A DNA stretch of 64,000 nt, from assembly GCF_014648315.1 (NCBI RefSeq), contig NZ_BMQW01000006.1, positions 260,948 through 324,947 of the forward strand, read 5' to 3'. This DNA comes from Shewanella ulleungensis (GTDB taxonomy: Bacteria > Pseudomonadota > Gammaproteobacteria > Enterobacterales > Shewanellaceae). Made by a program: the position numbers and the translations under genes. Shown here in pieces: positions 54,914 to 63,470 of the stretch (positions within the stretch are counted from its first letter, which is position 1; every line of letters starts with the position of its first letter). The notes under the pieces are model-generated. The model saw nothing but the letters and a program-made list of their open reading frames with translations. It ran no database searches and was not told where the DNA came from.

Positions 54914-56329
54914 ATGATGTTACTGGCATTGCATCAAGTTGAACTGCAACAAGGCAATTCAACTTATTTATACCAGAACCTGAATCTCCAGATAAATGCT
55001 GGAGAATGCCACTGTATTAGCGGTGTGACGGGGTGCGGTAAAACAACCTTGTTGCAGCTGATGGCAATGCCAAATCAATTTAACTATCAGGGGGAAATCA
55101 CTCACAGTGATGAGCTCATCATTGGGATTATCATGCAAGACCCTCATGTACAGTTAATTAGAGAGACCATAGGGGCAGAAGTTGCATTTGGACTTGAAAA
55201 CCTATTAGTGCGACCTATTGATATGCTGCCGTTAGTTGAACAGGCATTAACTAAAGTGGGCTTAGTTTTACCGCTTAATACGCCAGTAGACCATCTCTCA
55301 TTAGGTCAAAAGTATCGTCTCATGCTTGCCGCTCAACTGGTATTTGAACCTAATTTAATTTTAATAGATGAGCCTTGGGCTCAACTTGATAACCAAGGTA
55401 TTACCGATCTTTGCAAGGTGTTATTAGACTTACTTAATACAGGTGTAGGTGTTGTAATAGTGGAACACAATACATATCCATTTACTCAACTTATTAATTA
55501 TCAATGGCAGTTAATATCAGGAACGCTAATACCCGCGAATAAAGAGATATCTTCAAGTGAGGATTTTATCGAAAACATAAGCCGTCATTCTGTATCTCAA
55601 CATGATATTGATAAAATACCGTTGACTATGACGCACCCGGTAAAGCAAGGTGCGCTCAGTTTAGGTGGGCGTCCTTGCGTGCTTAGCATGTCAGGGCTAA
55701 CAATTCAGTTTGCTAATCAAAATCCACTATTGCACATCAACAATAATGTGACGATGCATTCGGGGGATATTGTGGGATTATTTGGTGAAAATGGTTGCGG
55801 CAAAACTAACTTGTTTAATCGAATCGTCGGTGTGAGTGCTGGTTATAAAGGGCAAATTTCGCTACTAGGTAAAACACCAAAATTGGGAATATTTGGCGCT
55901 AACTTGGGGTTTTTAATGCAAAGGCCATCAAGGCAACTTTTTGAAATGACGGTACAACAAGAGCTTGAATTTAGCCTAAAGCGATTTGGATTACCATTAT
56001 CAAATGCAACAGATATATTAACACAGTTAAACTTAATGCCTTTAGCATTACACTCGCCACACAAGTTGTCTTATGGGCAACAGCATCTAGTGGCATTTGC
56101 ATCTGTTCTGTGTATAAACCCCAAAGTATTATTACTAGATGATCCTTTTGCGGGTTTAGATGATAATTATTTCCCACTAGTGATTAAAGCTTTGAAACAC
56201 TTTTCTGAAAACGGTGGTGCGGTTATTTTTTCAAGTCATCGTCATATTTTGTCTTCACTGATTAGCAAGTGTTGGTTAATTGAGCGGCAGCAGTTAACTG
56301 AACATTGTGTGTTAAACGGAACATCATAG
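54914..56329 (+). CDS. Energy-coupling factor transporter, fused double ATPase (EcfA-EcfA')
   Basis: One 471-residue chain with two ABC ATPase domains. First domain: Walker A GVTGCGKTTLLQLM, Q-loop GIIMQDPHVQ, signature LSLGQKYRLML, Walker B LILIDEPWAQLD, switch His VEHN. Second domain from about residue 255: GENGCGKTNLFNRI, MQRPSRQLFEM, signature LSYGQQHLVAFA, VLLLDDPFAGLD, SSHRH. This is the EcfA1/A2 pair fused into one protein, which powers an ECF importer. It starts three bases after the receptor gene and ends two bases before the EcfT gene. Confidence 0.93.
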   Translation: MMLLALHQVELQQGNSTYLYQNLNLQINAGECHCISGVTGCGKTTLLQLMAMPNQFNYQGEITHSDELIIGIIMQDPHVQLIRETIGAEVAFGLENLLVRPIDMLPLVEQALTKVGLVLPLNTPVDHLSLGQKYRLMLAAQLVFEPNLILIDEPWAQLDNQGITDLCKVLLDLLNTGVGVVIVEHNTYPFTQLINYQWQLISGTLIPANKEISSSEDFIENISRHSVSQHDIDKIPLTMTHPVKQGALSLGGRPCVLSMSGLTIQFANQNPLLHINNNVTMHSGDIVGLFGENGCGKTNLFNRIVGVSAGYKGQISLLGKTPKLGIFGANLGFLMQRPSRQLFEMTVQQELEFSLKRFGLPLSNATDILTQLNLMPLALHSPHKLSYGQQHLVAFASVLCINPKVLLLDDPFAGLDDNYFPLVIKALKHFSENGGAVIFSSHRHILSSLISKCWLIERQQLTEHCVLNGTS

Positions 56330-56331
56330 TC

Positions 56332-57039
56332 ATGATAAGTTTAAAATCAACTAAACATAAAAAGTGTAGATTAACCGTCATAGCGTCTTCGGTTGGTGAA
56401 ATAAACTGTGACGTTTTTCATTCAAAGATAAAATTAATAATATGCAGTGCCGCAATTATCTTCAGTATTGTCTTATCGATGAGTGCCTTTTTAGTACAAC
56501 AAGAAAACCTTGCTTACTTATTGTTAGTCAACGTCTTTTTACTTTTTCATGCATGGTGTCGTCAAGCTAACTTAGCCCCATTAATAAAGCTTTTTTTTAT
56601 CCAATCCCTTGTTACTGTTGGCTTGTACGCCTTGCTTTATGGTGGAGAACGATTATTTGAAGCGATTATTGTCGTTACTCGAATAATACTGGTTATGTTA
56701 CCAAGCTGGTGGCTTGCTTGTACGCAATCGAGTCATCAAATAAGTCAGGTATTGGGTTTATTATTACCAACAAAGTGGGCTTTTGTGGTTACAACATCAA
56801 TAAAAGTATTACCCTTTATTGGTCAAGAAGTGCGAGATATTTACCATATTCAATGTCTGCGTGGGGCTCGTATTACACCTAAAGAACTAATAAACCCTAT
56901 CAATTGGTATGAATTGGTTCAATGTGTGTTATTTCCTTTATTAATTCAATTATTAAGTTTATCAAAACACATTGCACATTCAGCAAACCAACGACATTTC
57001 GACAAATCATCAAAACACACACATTGGCCGTTCAATTAA
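56332..57039 (+). CDS. Energy-coupling factor transmembrane protein EcfT
   Basis: A 235-residue membrane protein with four to five helices (IICSAAIIFSIVLSMSAFLV, NLAYLLLVNVFLLFHAW, LIKLFFIQSLVTVGLYALL, IIVVTRIILVMLPSWWL). The cytoplasmic coupling segment is CLRGARITPKEL, corresponding to the Ala-Arg-Gly motif that inserts into the ATPases. The second motif near the C-terminus is altered (SANQRHFDKS). The ATG at 56332 is chosen because it follows the ATPase stop immediately; an overlapping longer frame from 56305 is less likely. Confidence 0.85.
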   Translation: MISLKSTKHKKCRLTVIASSVGEINCDVFHSKIKLIICSAAIIFSIVLSMSAFLVQQENLAYLLLVNVFLLFHAWCRQANLAPLIKLFFIQSLVTVGLYALLYGGERLFEAIIVVTRIILVMLPSWWLACTQSSHQISQVLGLLLPTKWAFVVTTSIKVLPFIGQEVRDIYHIQCLRGARITPKELINPINWYELVQCVLFPLLIQLLSLSKHIAHSANQRHFDKSSKHTHWPFN

Positions 57040-57064
57040 CCGTATAACGTTAAGGTAATCGTAA

Positions 57065-57610
57065 ATGAATTCGAGATTTAATTTACACCATTCTTTATTT
57101 ATTGGCTTTTGTGCAACATTGCTAGTGGTAATAAAAAGTATGTTACGGATGAAATTAGGCCTTTCTGGACATTCAATGTTTTTAATGAGTCTATTTTATT
57201 TAGTGTGCTACGGAGCAACGAATAAAGTTGGCAGTATGACGCTATGCGGATTGTTGGCGGGGTTATTAGCCATGATTTTAGGGATAGGGAAAGGCGGCTT
57301 CTTAATATTATTGAAATTCACCTTGCCTGCGATAGCAATGGACATTGGCTTACTTTTCATTGCTAATTTATTTTCTCTTAAATTACGACTAATTTTGCTT
57401 GCCTTGATAGGCAGTATTGCATGGGCTGTAAAATCAGGTTTGCAAGATTTTTTAGTGGGTATGGACATCAAAATAGTCCTAATCCAATTTGGCGTTAATA
57501 GTCTTAGTGGCAGTGTGTTTGCGGTATTAGGCGCATTACTTGTGCCACTGATTTTAAAGCGTTTAGATGCGCATGATTTACTAACTAAAAATGGGATGCG
57601 TAATAAATGA
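57065..57610 (+). CDS. ECF transporter substrate-specific (S) component, unassigned specificity
   Basis: A 181-residue protein of six predicted helices, the size and topology of S components. An N-terminal short amphipathic stretch is followed by HSMFLMSLFYLVCYGATNKVG, GLLAGLLAMILGIGKGGFLI and SIAWAVKSGLQDFLVGMD. The Gly-rich helix 1-3 region fits docking on EcfT. I cannot match it to biotin, thiamin, riboflavin, cobalamin-precursor or metal S components. The stop overlaps the next ATG (ATGA), so the TiaS-like protein is coupled to it. Confidence 0.78.
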   Translation: MNSRFNLHHSLFIGFCATLLVVIKSMLRMKLGLSGHSMFLMSLFYLVCYGATNKVGSMTLCGLLAGLLAMILGIGKGGFLILLKFTLPAIAMDIGLLFIANLFSLKLRLILLALIGSIAWAVKSGLQDFLVGMDIKIVLIQFGVNSLSGSVFAVLGALLVPLILKRLDAHDLLTKNGMRNK

Positions 57611-58401
57611 CAACAACCTGGTTAATTTGTATTGATGATACCGATGATATTGGAACAAAAGGTACCGGAGAAATTGCTGAGGAGATCATGTATCTCATTA
57701 TGTCCAAGTCGCACTTAAATTCAGTTAATGAGACAGAAAACAATATAGCTGCATGGGTGACAAGGCATCAACTATTTGTTCATCCTGATATTCCATACAC
57801 CTCTCACAATAGCGCAATGTGTTTTGAATTGCAGTCAGCATTGTCATTAAGCCAAATCAAACAAATTTGTACGGAACATTTATTAGCTGAGAGTGCCTCT
57901 GTTGCTGATCCTGGTCTGGCGATTGTAGATAAATTAGCATTGACTCACGATGATGTAGTAAATCTCATTGCCTTTGGCTCTGAGGCAAAGCGAGAAGTTA
58001 AGACAAAAGATCAGGCTTATCAATTAGCAAAAGATGTGAATGTTGATTTATCAGAGCATGGTGGAACTGGTCAAGGCGTTATTGGTGCTATTGCCGGTAT
58101 TGGTTTGCGTTTGTCAGGTAATGATGGACGTGTGAAAGGTAAAATATCCGTTGGATTAGCTGAAAATACAGATTATATATCGTTGAGTGTCAACCAAATC
58201 ATCGCATGTTCAGGGCTTGATGGTGTAATTGATATTGAAGGAGTAAAACGTGATGGTGAAGACATTATTGTGCTAAGTGGTAAAGTGAAAGCCGTATTCG
58301 TTCACGATCAGTTTTTATTACTGGTTTACCAAAGTCTGGATAATCAAACTGGAAAAAAACATTGGTGTAATGCTTTAAAGCAACAGTTAAAAAAATACTA
58401 G
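57607..58401 (+). CDS. TiaS-like protein (IDDTD motif) without tRNA-binding domains
   Basis: The 264-residue protein begins TTTWLICIDDTDDIGTKGTG, the acidic motif of archaeal TiaS (tRNA-Ile2 agmatidine synthetase), where it lies in the ATP-dependent kinase-like domain. Other matching segments are HPDIPYTSHNSAMCF and LSEHGGTGQGVIGAIAGIGL. TiaS is about 420 residues; the OB-fold and zinc ribbon needed for tRNA binding are missing here. A small-molecule ATP-dependent role, perhaps acting on the imported ligand, is more likely than tRNA modification (inference). Coupled to the S component by a four-base overlap. Confidence 0.72.
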   Translation: MTTTWLICIDDTDDIGTKGTGEIAEEIMYLIMSKSHLNSVNETENNIAAWVTRHQLFVHPDIPYTSHNSAMCFELQSALSLSQIKQICTEHLLAESASVADPGLAIVDKLALTHDDVVNLIAFGSEAKREVKTKDQAYQLAKDVNVDLSEHGGTGQGVIGAIAGIGLRLSGNDGRVKGKISVGLAENTDYISLSVNQIIACSGLDGVIDIEGVKRDGEDIIVLSGKVKAVFVHDQFLLLVYQSLDNQTGKKHWCNALKQQLKKY

Positions 58402-58415
58402 AGAAAGGTAAATCG

Positions 58416-58688
58416 ATGGAATCTAACGTTGATGAATATGATTGCTCAGTGATGTTAACGTGGTTTATGTTTAGACCGGCATCACAATCTGGCTCTTCAT
58501 CCGGAAGCTGGATATTTCGCTTTAGCAGCGATAATGTTGTTCAATCCCGCTTAGCAGCATCCCATTGTCATTACTTTATGGCTGATGATGAAGATGAAAT
58601 GCTTGATGATAAGTTGCTTAGCTGTGTTAATTGTATGCGTAGAAGATGGCTTGTTGATGGTTTTGAGTGTTATGGCTTACCATCGTAA
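58416..58688 (+). CDS. 90-residue cysteine-containing protein at the end of the ECF operon
   Basis: A small acidic protein without signal peptide. Cysteines occur at residues 10 and 51 and in the C-terminal SCVNCMRRRWLVDGFECYG, a CxxC followed by another Cys that could bind zinc or a cluster. The ATG follows AGAAAGG, 14 bases after the TiaS-like stop, so it belongs to the operon. I do not recognise the family; an accessory role to the TiaS-like protein is a guess from position. Confidence 0.65.
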   Translation: MESNVDEYDCSVMLTWFMFRPASQSGSSSGSWIFRFSSDNVVQSRLAASHCHYFMADDEDEMLDDKLLSCVNCMRRRWLVDGFECYGLPS

Positions 58689-58816
58689 AATGACCTTATA
58701 AAGACGTAATTTTCACGATATTTGAAATAGCTTGTAAATAGAAAACTAATTTATTTTAGGCTTGTCATTAAACTCCGGACGAGTTTATCCAACACCGTCC
58801 ATAACGTTAGGCGAGC

Positions 58817-60982
58817 TTATCCATTAATAATATCGATGACAGTCTTATTTCGTCCTTCTTGTTTTGCCTTGTAGAGATTATCGTCTGCAATTTTTATCCA
58901 TTTGTCTAACTCATTTGCATAGTCGGGATTAGCAGTAATAGCTCCTATACTTACAGTGACAGTAAAAGATCGCTTGTCCTCTGGTGATATCATTTCGAGA
59001 TCAGCTAAAGCCTCTCTAAAGCTATTTAAATGATGTTTAATATGCAGTGCGTTTGTGAGCGGTAAAATTAATAAGAATTCTTCACCGCCATAACGAGAAA
59101 CAATATCAATATCGCGTTTAAAGTATTTTTGTAGTAACTGAGCGACTATGCGCAAACACTCATCACCGGCTAAATGGCCATAGTTGTCATTTATATTCTT
59201 AAAGAGATCTAAATCCAATACCACTACAGTAATGGCTTGTTCGCTGCGTAGGCAAAAGTCTAATAATTCGGTAAATTTACGTTCTGCATAACGGCGATTG
59301 TATAAGCCGGTTAACGGATCTCGGTCAACTAATTCTTTGAGTTTACGGTTCGCCGTTTCTAACTCTTCAGTACGCCTTACAACTGTCTCTTCTAGTTCCA
59401 CTTGATGGTCGATCAATTGCTGTTTACTTGCCGCTAAACGTTGATACAAACTGAATACTTCTTTTGGAGAGTTTTCGTCAATGCTTTGGATTTTATTTAG
59501 GCCTAATCCCGATGGACTAAATTGACTTGCAACCGCCTCTAAAGGCACTGTGAGTAATGCACTGAGTTTTCTTGATATGTAAAAAGTACCTATTAACGAT
59601 ATCAGTAACATAATAAAACTACTGAACATTTGCTCTTCAGCCAGTTTAAGCAAAGGAGAGAATTCTTTTAGGATATATACTGTCCAACCGTTATCGAGTG
59701 TTTGGTGAGCATAGATATATTCAGGCACTATTGATTTTGGACGCTCGATATTGAGTAACTCTAAGCGGGTACGATATACCCCATTATTAATCGCGAAATT
59801 GAATTTCGATAACGACTTTAATCCGAGTTTTTCAGAAGCATAAATAATTTGATTTTGTTCGTCAACCATGACAACTGATTCATCATCGGCATACTCACTT
59901 GCTTGATCTATATGCGAAAAATGATTTAAATCGAGTGAACCCTCAACGATTCCTGCTGTTGTGGTGTGCTGTTCATTGGTATAAAAAGGTGCGCTCATGG
60001 CAATAATTGAATCATTACCAAAGCCACGCCCAAGAAATACCGATGACACAAATAAACGGTGGTTGTAAAACGACTCAATAAAATAGTCGCGGTCTTTAAT
60101 CGTCGTCTTTTGCGTTTTACTTTGAGCTAATAAACGAGACACAGGGCTTGCCGCAACGATTTCTGCTTGAGGATTGGCAATTAACATACTAATAAAACCG
60201 GGGTAACTATTATGTAAATTGGATAACATTGGTTGCCATTGCAATGGGTCATAAGAAGCAATGGTTAATTGGTTCGCAGCGTTTGCAATAACTGTTTTAT
60301 GGTTGTTTATGTAATTTTGAGCTGACGTAGCTAGGTGAGACACCGCATCATTGATGTTTTCTTTTAACATTTTTTGCTGACGGTCTAAAAAATAGTAATT
60401 AAAAATCAGCGCAGAAAACAGCAAGGTCAGGGTGACCATGAGTGTGAAAAAGTAAGTGAGCTGTGCACTCAGTAAGCGACGATGACGGTCTTTTACCTTG
60501 TCTTTAAAAAACCACAATTTAGGTATTGCTAAAATAAGTAGTGAAGCAATGCTGGTATATACCAAGCCATTAACACCTTGCTTTGCAATAATAAAACCTA
60601 AGTGCGATGAGGGTATGTCCATAATAAAAGTGACATACAAATAAACCAATGGTGCACCAATAACTAACCAATACGTAGCGTCTGCATACAAGGCATAGAT
60701 ATCACGTCGCCTTGCGTAACCTAAAAATAATGCTTCTAGTCCAAAGAATAAATAAACATGAGGACTGTCCCAGTTAATCATTAACCCTGTTGACGCAAGC
60801 ATCGCTGTCACAAATGCATACCACGGACCTAGCAAAACAGCTGCTATTACGGTGACAGTGTTACCTAATACAAATTGCACATTGGCAAAGAATTGGATGG
60901 GGTAGCAATTAATTAACAAACCTACTACGCCTAAAGCAATAGAAAAAAGCAGATGTTGTTGGTTAATTTGGGGAAGCTTCAA
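58817..60982 (-). CDS. Diguanylate cyclase with MASE-like membrane sensor and Cache domain
   Basis: A 721-residue protein. Residues 1-165 form a multi-helix membrane sensor (FVLGNTVTVIAAVLLGPWYAF), followed by a helix near 180-200, a periplasmic double-Cache region (about 205-445, with KDRDYFIESF), a helix near 455-475, a coiled coil, and GGDEF from about 550. The active site is SRYGGEEFLLILP with the inhibitory site RDID five residues before it, so it should make c-di-GMP with product inhibition. The start codon is TTG with AGGACC upstream; no nearby ATG fits. It is convergent with the ECF operon and is not part of it. Confidence 0.92.
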   Translation of the reverse strand: MKLPQINQQHLLFSIALGVVGLLINCYPIQFFANVQFVLGNTVTVIAAVLLGPWYAFVTAMLASTGLMINWDSPHVYLFFGLEALFLGYARRRDIYALYADATYWLVIGAPLVYLYVTFIMDIPSSHLGFIIAKQGVNGLVYTSIASLLILAIPKLWFFKDKVKDRHRRLLSAQLTYFFTLMVTLTLLFSALIFNYYFLDRQQKMLKENINDAVSHLATSAQNYINNHKTVIANAANQLTIASYDPLQWQPMLSNLHNSYPGFISMLIANPQAEIVAASPVSRLLAQSKTQKTTIKDRDYFIESFYNHRLFVSSVFLGRGFGNDSIIAMSAPFYTNEQHTTTAGIVEGSLDLNHFSHIDQASEYADDESVVMVDEQNQIIYASEKLGLKSLSKFNFAINNGVYRTRLELLNIERPKSIVPEYIYAHQTLDNGWTVYILKEFSPLLKLAEEQMFSSFIMLLISLIGTFYISRKLSALLTVPLEAVASQFSPSGLGLNKIQSIDENSPKEVFSLYQRLAASKQQLIDHQVELEETVVRRTEELETANRKLKELVDRDPLTGLYNRRYAERKFTELLDFCLRSEQAITVVVLDLDLFKNINDNYGHLAGDECLRIVAQLLQKYFKRDIDIVSRYGGEEFLLILPLTNALHIKHHLNSFREALADLEMISPEDKRSFTVTVSIGAITANPDYANELDKWIKIADDNLYKAKQEGRNKTVIDIING

Positions 60983-61344
60983 AAAGAGGTCCTTATTGAT
61001 TTTATTATAAAAAGCGTCTTGCTATTCAATACTTATCTCAAGAATCCAATCAGATTTCAATGTAAAACCAGACTTTTTATCATTGCTTTATATTTTTACA
61101 CCTCAAGAATGCCGATTTTAACCACGTTTAAAAGCCATTTTTGTTCGACCTTGGTCTAACTGAGTTTAACCAGCTTGTTATATCTATACAAAATCGACTT
61201 AGTTAAGATATTAATTAATATGCCTTTTTTGTGTTTTTTATTGCGTTATCTCTATCCGGGTACGACTAAGGTCTTGATTGTGGTGCAGCTCTGAGTTGCT
61301 AAATTAACAATGACTTTACAAAAACTAACGATAGGGGAGTCGCA
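60983..61344. other. Gene-free stretch, 362 bases
   Basis: Divergent promoter region between the diguanylate cyclase and the DUF4212/SSS pair. AT-rich; I see no recognised operator or RNA structure. Confidence 0.4.
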
Positions 61345-61611
61345 ATGAGTTTTGAAAATAACGAAAAGGCAGCGGGATACTGGCGCGAAAATTTACGCTT
61401 AGTACTTAGCTTGCTTGCAATTTGGGCTGCAGTGTCATTTGGCTGCGGTATTTTATTAGTTGATATATTAAACGAATTCACCTTTATGGGATTCAAACTG
61501 GGGTTCTGGTTTGCGCAGCAGGGTGCAATGTATGTATTCGTGGCGCTGATTTTTGTTTACGTAGCGAAAGCTAATGCATTAGACAAAAAATACAATGTTC
61601 AGGAAGACTAA
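61345..61611 (+). CDS. DUF4212 small subunit of a sodium:solute symporter
   Basis: An 88-residue protein with two membrane helices: AAGYWRENLRLVLSLLAIWAAVSFGCGIL (the DUF4212 signature) and FWFAQQGAMYVFVALIFVYVAKANALD. These proteins are always found just upstream of an acetate/solute SSS permease and are thought to be its accessory subunit. The ATG follows GGGGAG, and only 11 bases separate it from the symporter gene. Confidence 0.93.
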   Translation: MSFENNEKAAGYWRENLRLVLSLLAIWAAVSFGCGILLVDILNEFTFMGFKLGFWFAQQGAMYVFVALIFVYVAKANALDKKYNVQED

Positions 61612-61622
61612 GGGGCACTACG

Positions 61623-63341
61623 ATGGATGTTCAAACACTCACTTATTTAATTGTCGGCGCAACTTTCGCGTTGTACATCGGGATCGCCATTTGGTCTCGT
61701 GCAGGTTCTACGAAAGAGTTTTATGTTGCTGGTGGCGGTGTTCACCCTGTGATGAACGGCATGGCAACTGCGGCAGACTGGATGTCTGCGGCATCATTTA
61801 TTTCACTAGCTGGTATTGTGTCGTTTGTTGGTTATGACGGTTCTGTATACTTAATGGGCTGGACCGGTGGTTATGTATTACTTGCTTTGTGCATGGCGCC
61901 TTATTTACGTAAGTTTGGTAAGTTTACGGTGCCAGATTTTATTGGTGACCGTTATTACTCGCAAACCGCGCGTACAGTTGCCGTCATATGTGCCATCTTT
62001 ATCTGTTTTACCTACATCGCAGGTCAAATGCGAGGCGTAGGTGTTGTGTTCTCCCGCTTCTTAGAAGTCGAGGTTGAAACTGGTGTATACATAGGTATGG
62101 CAGTGGTGTTCTTTTATGCGGTGTTAGGCGGCATGAAAGGGATTACTTATACTCAGGTCGCACAGTATTGTGTGTTAATTTTTGCTTTCATGGTGCCAGC
62201 AATCTTTATTTCGGTGATGATGACAGGTCATATTTTACCGCAAATTGGTTTTGGTGCTGAGTTAGTTGATGCCGCTGGTAATGGCACTGGGGTGTACTTA
62301 CTCGATAAACTTGACGGTTTATCAGCCGAACTCGGTTTTTCTCAATATACCGAAGGTTCTAAAGACATGATCGATGTGTTCTTTATTACGGGTGCATTAA
62401 TGTTTGGTACTGCAGGTTTACCACACGTTATCGTGCGCTTCTTTACTGTACCTCGAGTAAAGGATGCACGAATCTCTGCGGGTTGGGCATTAGTGTTTAT
62501 CGCAATTATGTATACGACTGTGCCTGCTTTATCTGCGTTTTCTAGAGTGAATATGATTGAGACCATTAATGGTCCAGATTCAACAGGTGTACCTTATGAG
62601 ACAGCGCCTTCTTGGATTAAAAACTGGGAAAAAACCGGTCTTATTACCTGGGAAGATAAAAACAACGATGGCAAGATTTTTTACACCAATGGTGATAAAA
62701 ATGAAATGAACATCGACCGCGATATTATCGTACTTGCTACGCCTGAAATTGCATCGCTTCCAGCATGGGTTATTGCCCTTGTTGCAGCGGGTGGTTTAGC
62801 GGCGGCATTATCGACTTCAGCGGGTCTGTTGTTAGTTATCTCAACGTCGGTATCGCATGACTTACTGAAGAAAAACTTGATGCCCGATATTTCTGACCAA
62901 AAAGAATTGATGTACGCTCGTATTGCGGCGGCATTAGGTGTAGTGATGGCCGGTTACTTTGGTATCAATCCACCAGGCTTTGTGGCTGCTGTGGTGGCAA
63001 TTGCCTTTGGTCTTGCAGCAGCATCATTGTTCCCTGCAATTATCATGGGGATCTTCTCTAAGACAATGAACAGAGATGGCGCGATTGCCGGTATGGTGAT
63101 TGGCTTACTCTCTACTGCAGGTTATATTGCTTACTTTAAGTTTATTAATCCTGCAGCTAATACATCTGAAAATTGGTTTTTTGGTATTTCACCTGAAGGT
63201 TTTGGCATGGTAGGGATGTTTATTAACTTTGGTGTGGCATTTGCTGTCAGTAAAGTGACGGCTAAGATACCTGATGAGATTGTGACTATGGTTGAGTCTA
63301 TCCGTTTCCCTAAAGGATCGGGTGAAGCGCACGATCACTAA
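61623..63341 (+). CDS. Sodium:solute symporter (SSS family, ActP-like)
   Basis: A 572-residue permease with about 13 helices. Conserved SSS segments include GSTKEFYVAGGGVHPVMNG, ATAADWMSAASFISLAGIV, GGYVLLALCMAPYLRKFG and FGTAGLPHVIVRFF. A hydrophilic loop of about 65 residues (QNGPDSTG...NEMNIDRD region) lies in the middle, with an Asp/Asn-rich DKNNDGKIFYTNGDKNE that resembles a calcium-binding loop. The family carries acetate, propionate or similar acids with Na+. The AAGGGG site supports the ATG. It forms an operon with DUF4212, and a regulator-like gene follows. Confidence 0.9.
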   Translation: MDVQTLTYLIVGATFALYIGIAIWSRAGSTKEFYVAGGGVHPVMNGMATAADWMSAASFISLAGIVSFVGYDGSVYLMGWTGGYVLLALCMAPYLRKFGKFTVPDFIGDRYYSQTARTVAVICAIFICFTYIAGQMRGVGVVFSRFLEVEVETGVYIGMAVVFFYAVLGGMKGITYTQVAQYCVLIFAFMVPAIFISVMMTGHILPQIGFGAELVDAAGNGTGVYLLDKLDGLSAELGFSQYTEGSKDMIDVFFITGALMFGTAGLPHVIVRFFTVPRVKDARISAGWALVFIAIMYTTVPALSAFSRVNMIETINGPDSTGVPYETAPSWIKNWEKTGLITWEDKNNDGKIFYTNGDKNEMNIDRDIIVLATPEIASLPAWVIALVAAGGLAAALSTSAGLLLVISTSVSHDLLKKNLMPDISDQKELMYARIAAALGVVMAGYFGINPPGFVAAVVAIAFGLAAASLFPAIIMGIFSKTMNRDGAIAGMVIGLLSTAGYIAYFKFINPAANTSENWFFGISPEGFGMVGMFINFGVAFAVSKVTAKIPDEIVTMVESIRFPKGSGEAHDH

Positions 63342-63369
63342 TCACCGATGTTGATTTTAAACTAATTTA

Positions 63370-63393
63370 AAGAGCGCTTCGGCGCTCTTTTTG
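63370..63393 (+). terminator. Intrinsic terminator of the symporter operon
   Basis: AAGAGCGC-TTCG-GCGCTCTTTTTG: 8-bp stem closed by a TTCG tetraloop and a T run, 28 bases past the stop. Confidence 0.92.
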
Positions 63394-63470
63394 TTGGGCT
63401 TAAGTCCTATAGCAGCTATATCTAAGCCTTTGCTATAGTGTTTATATGATGTATTCAATATGGATATAAT

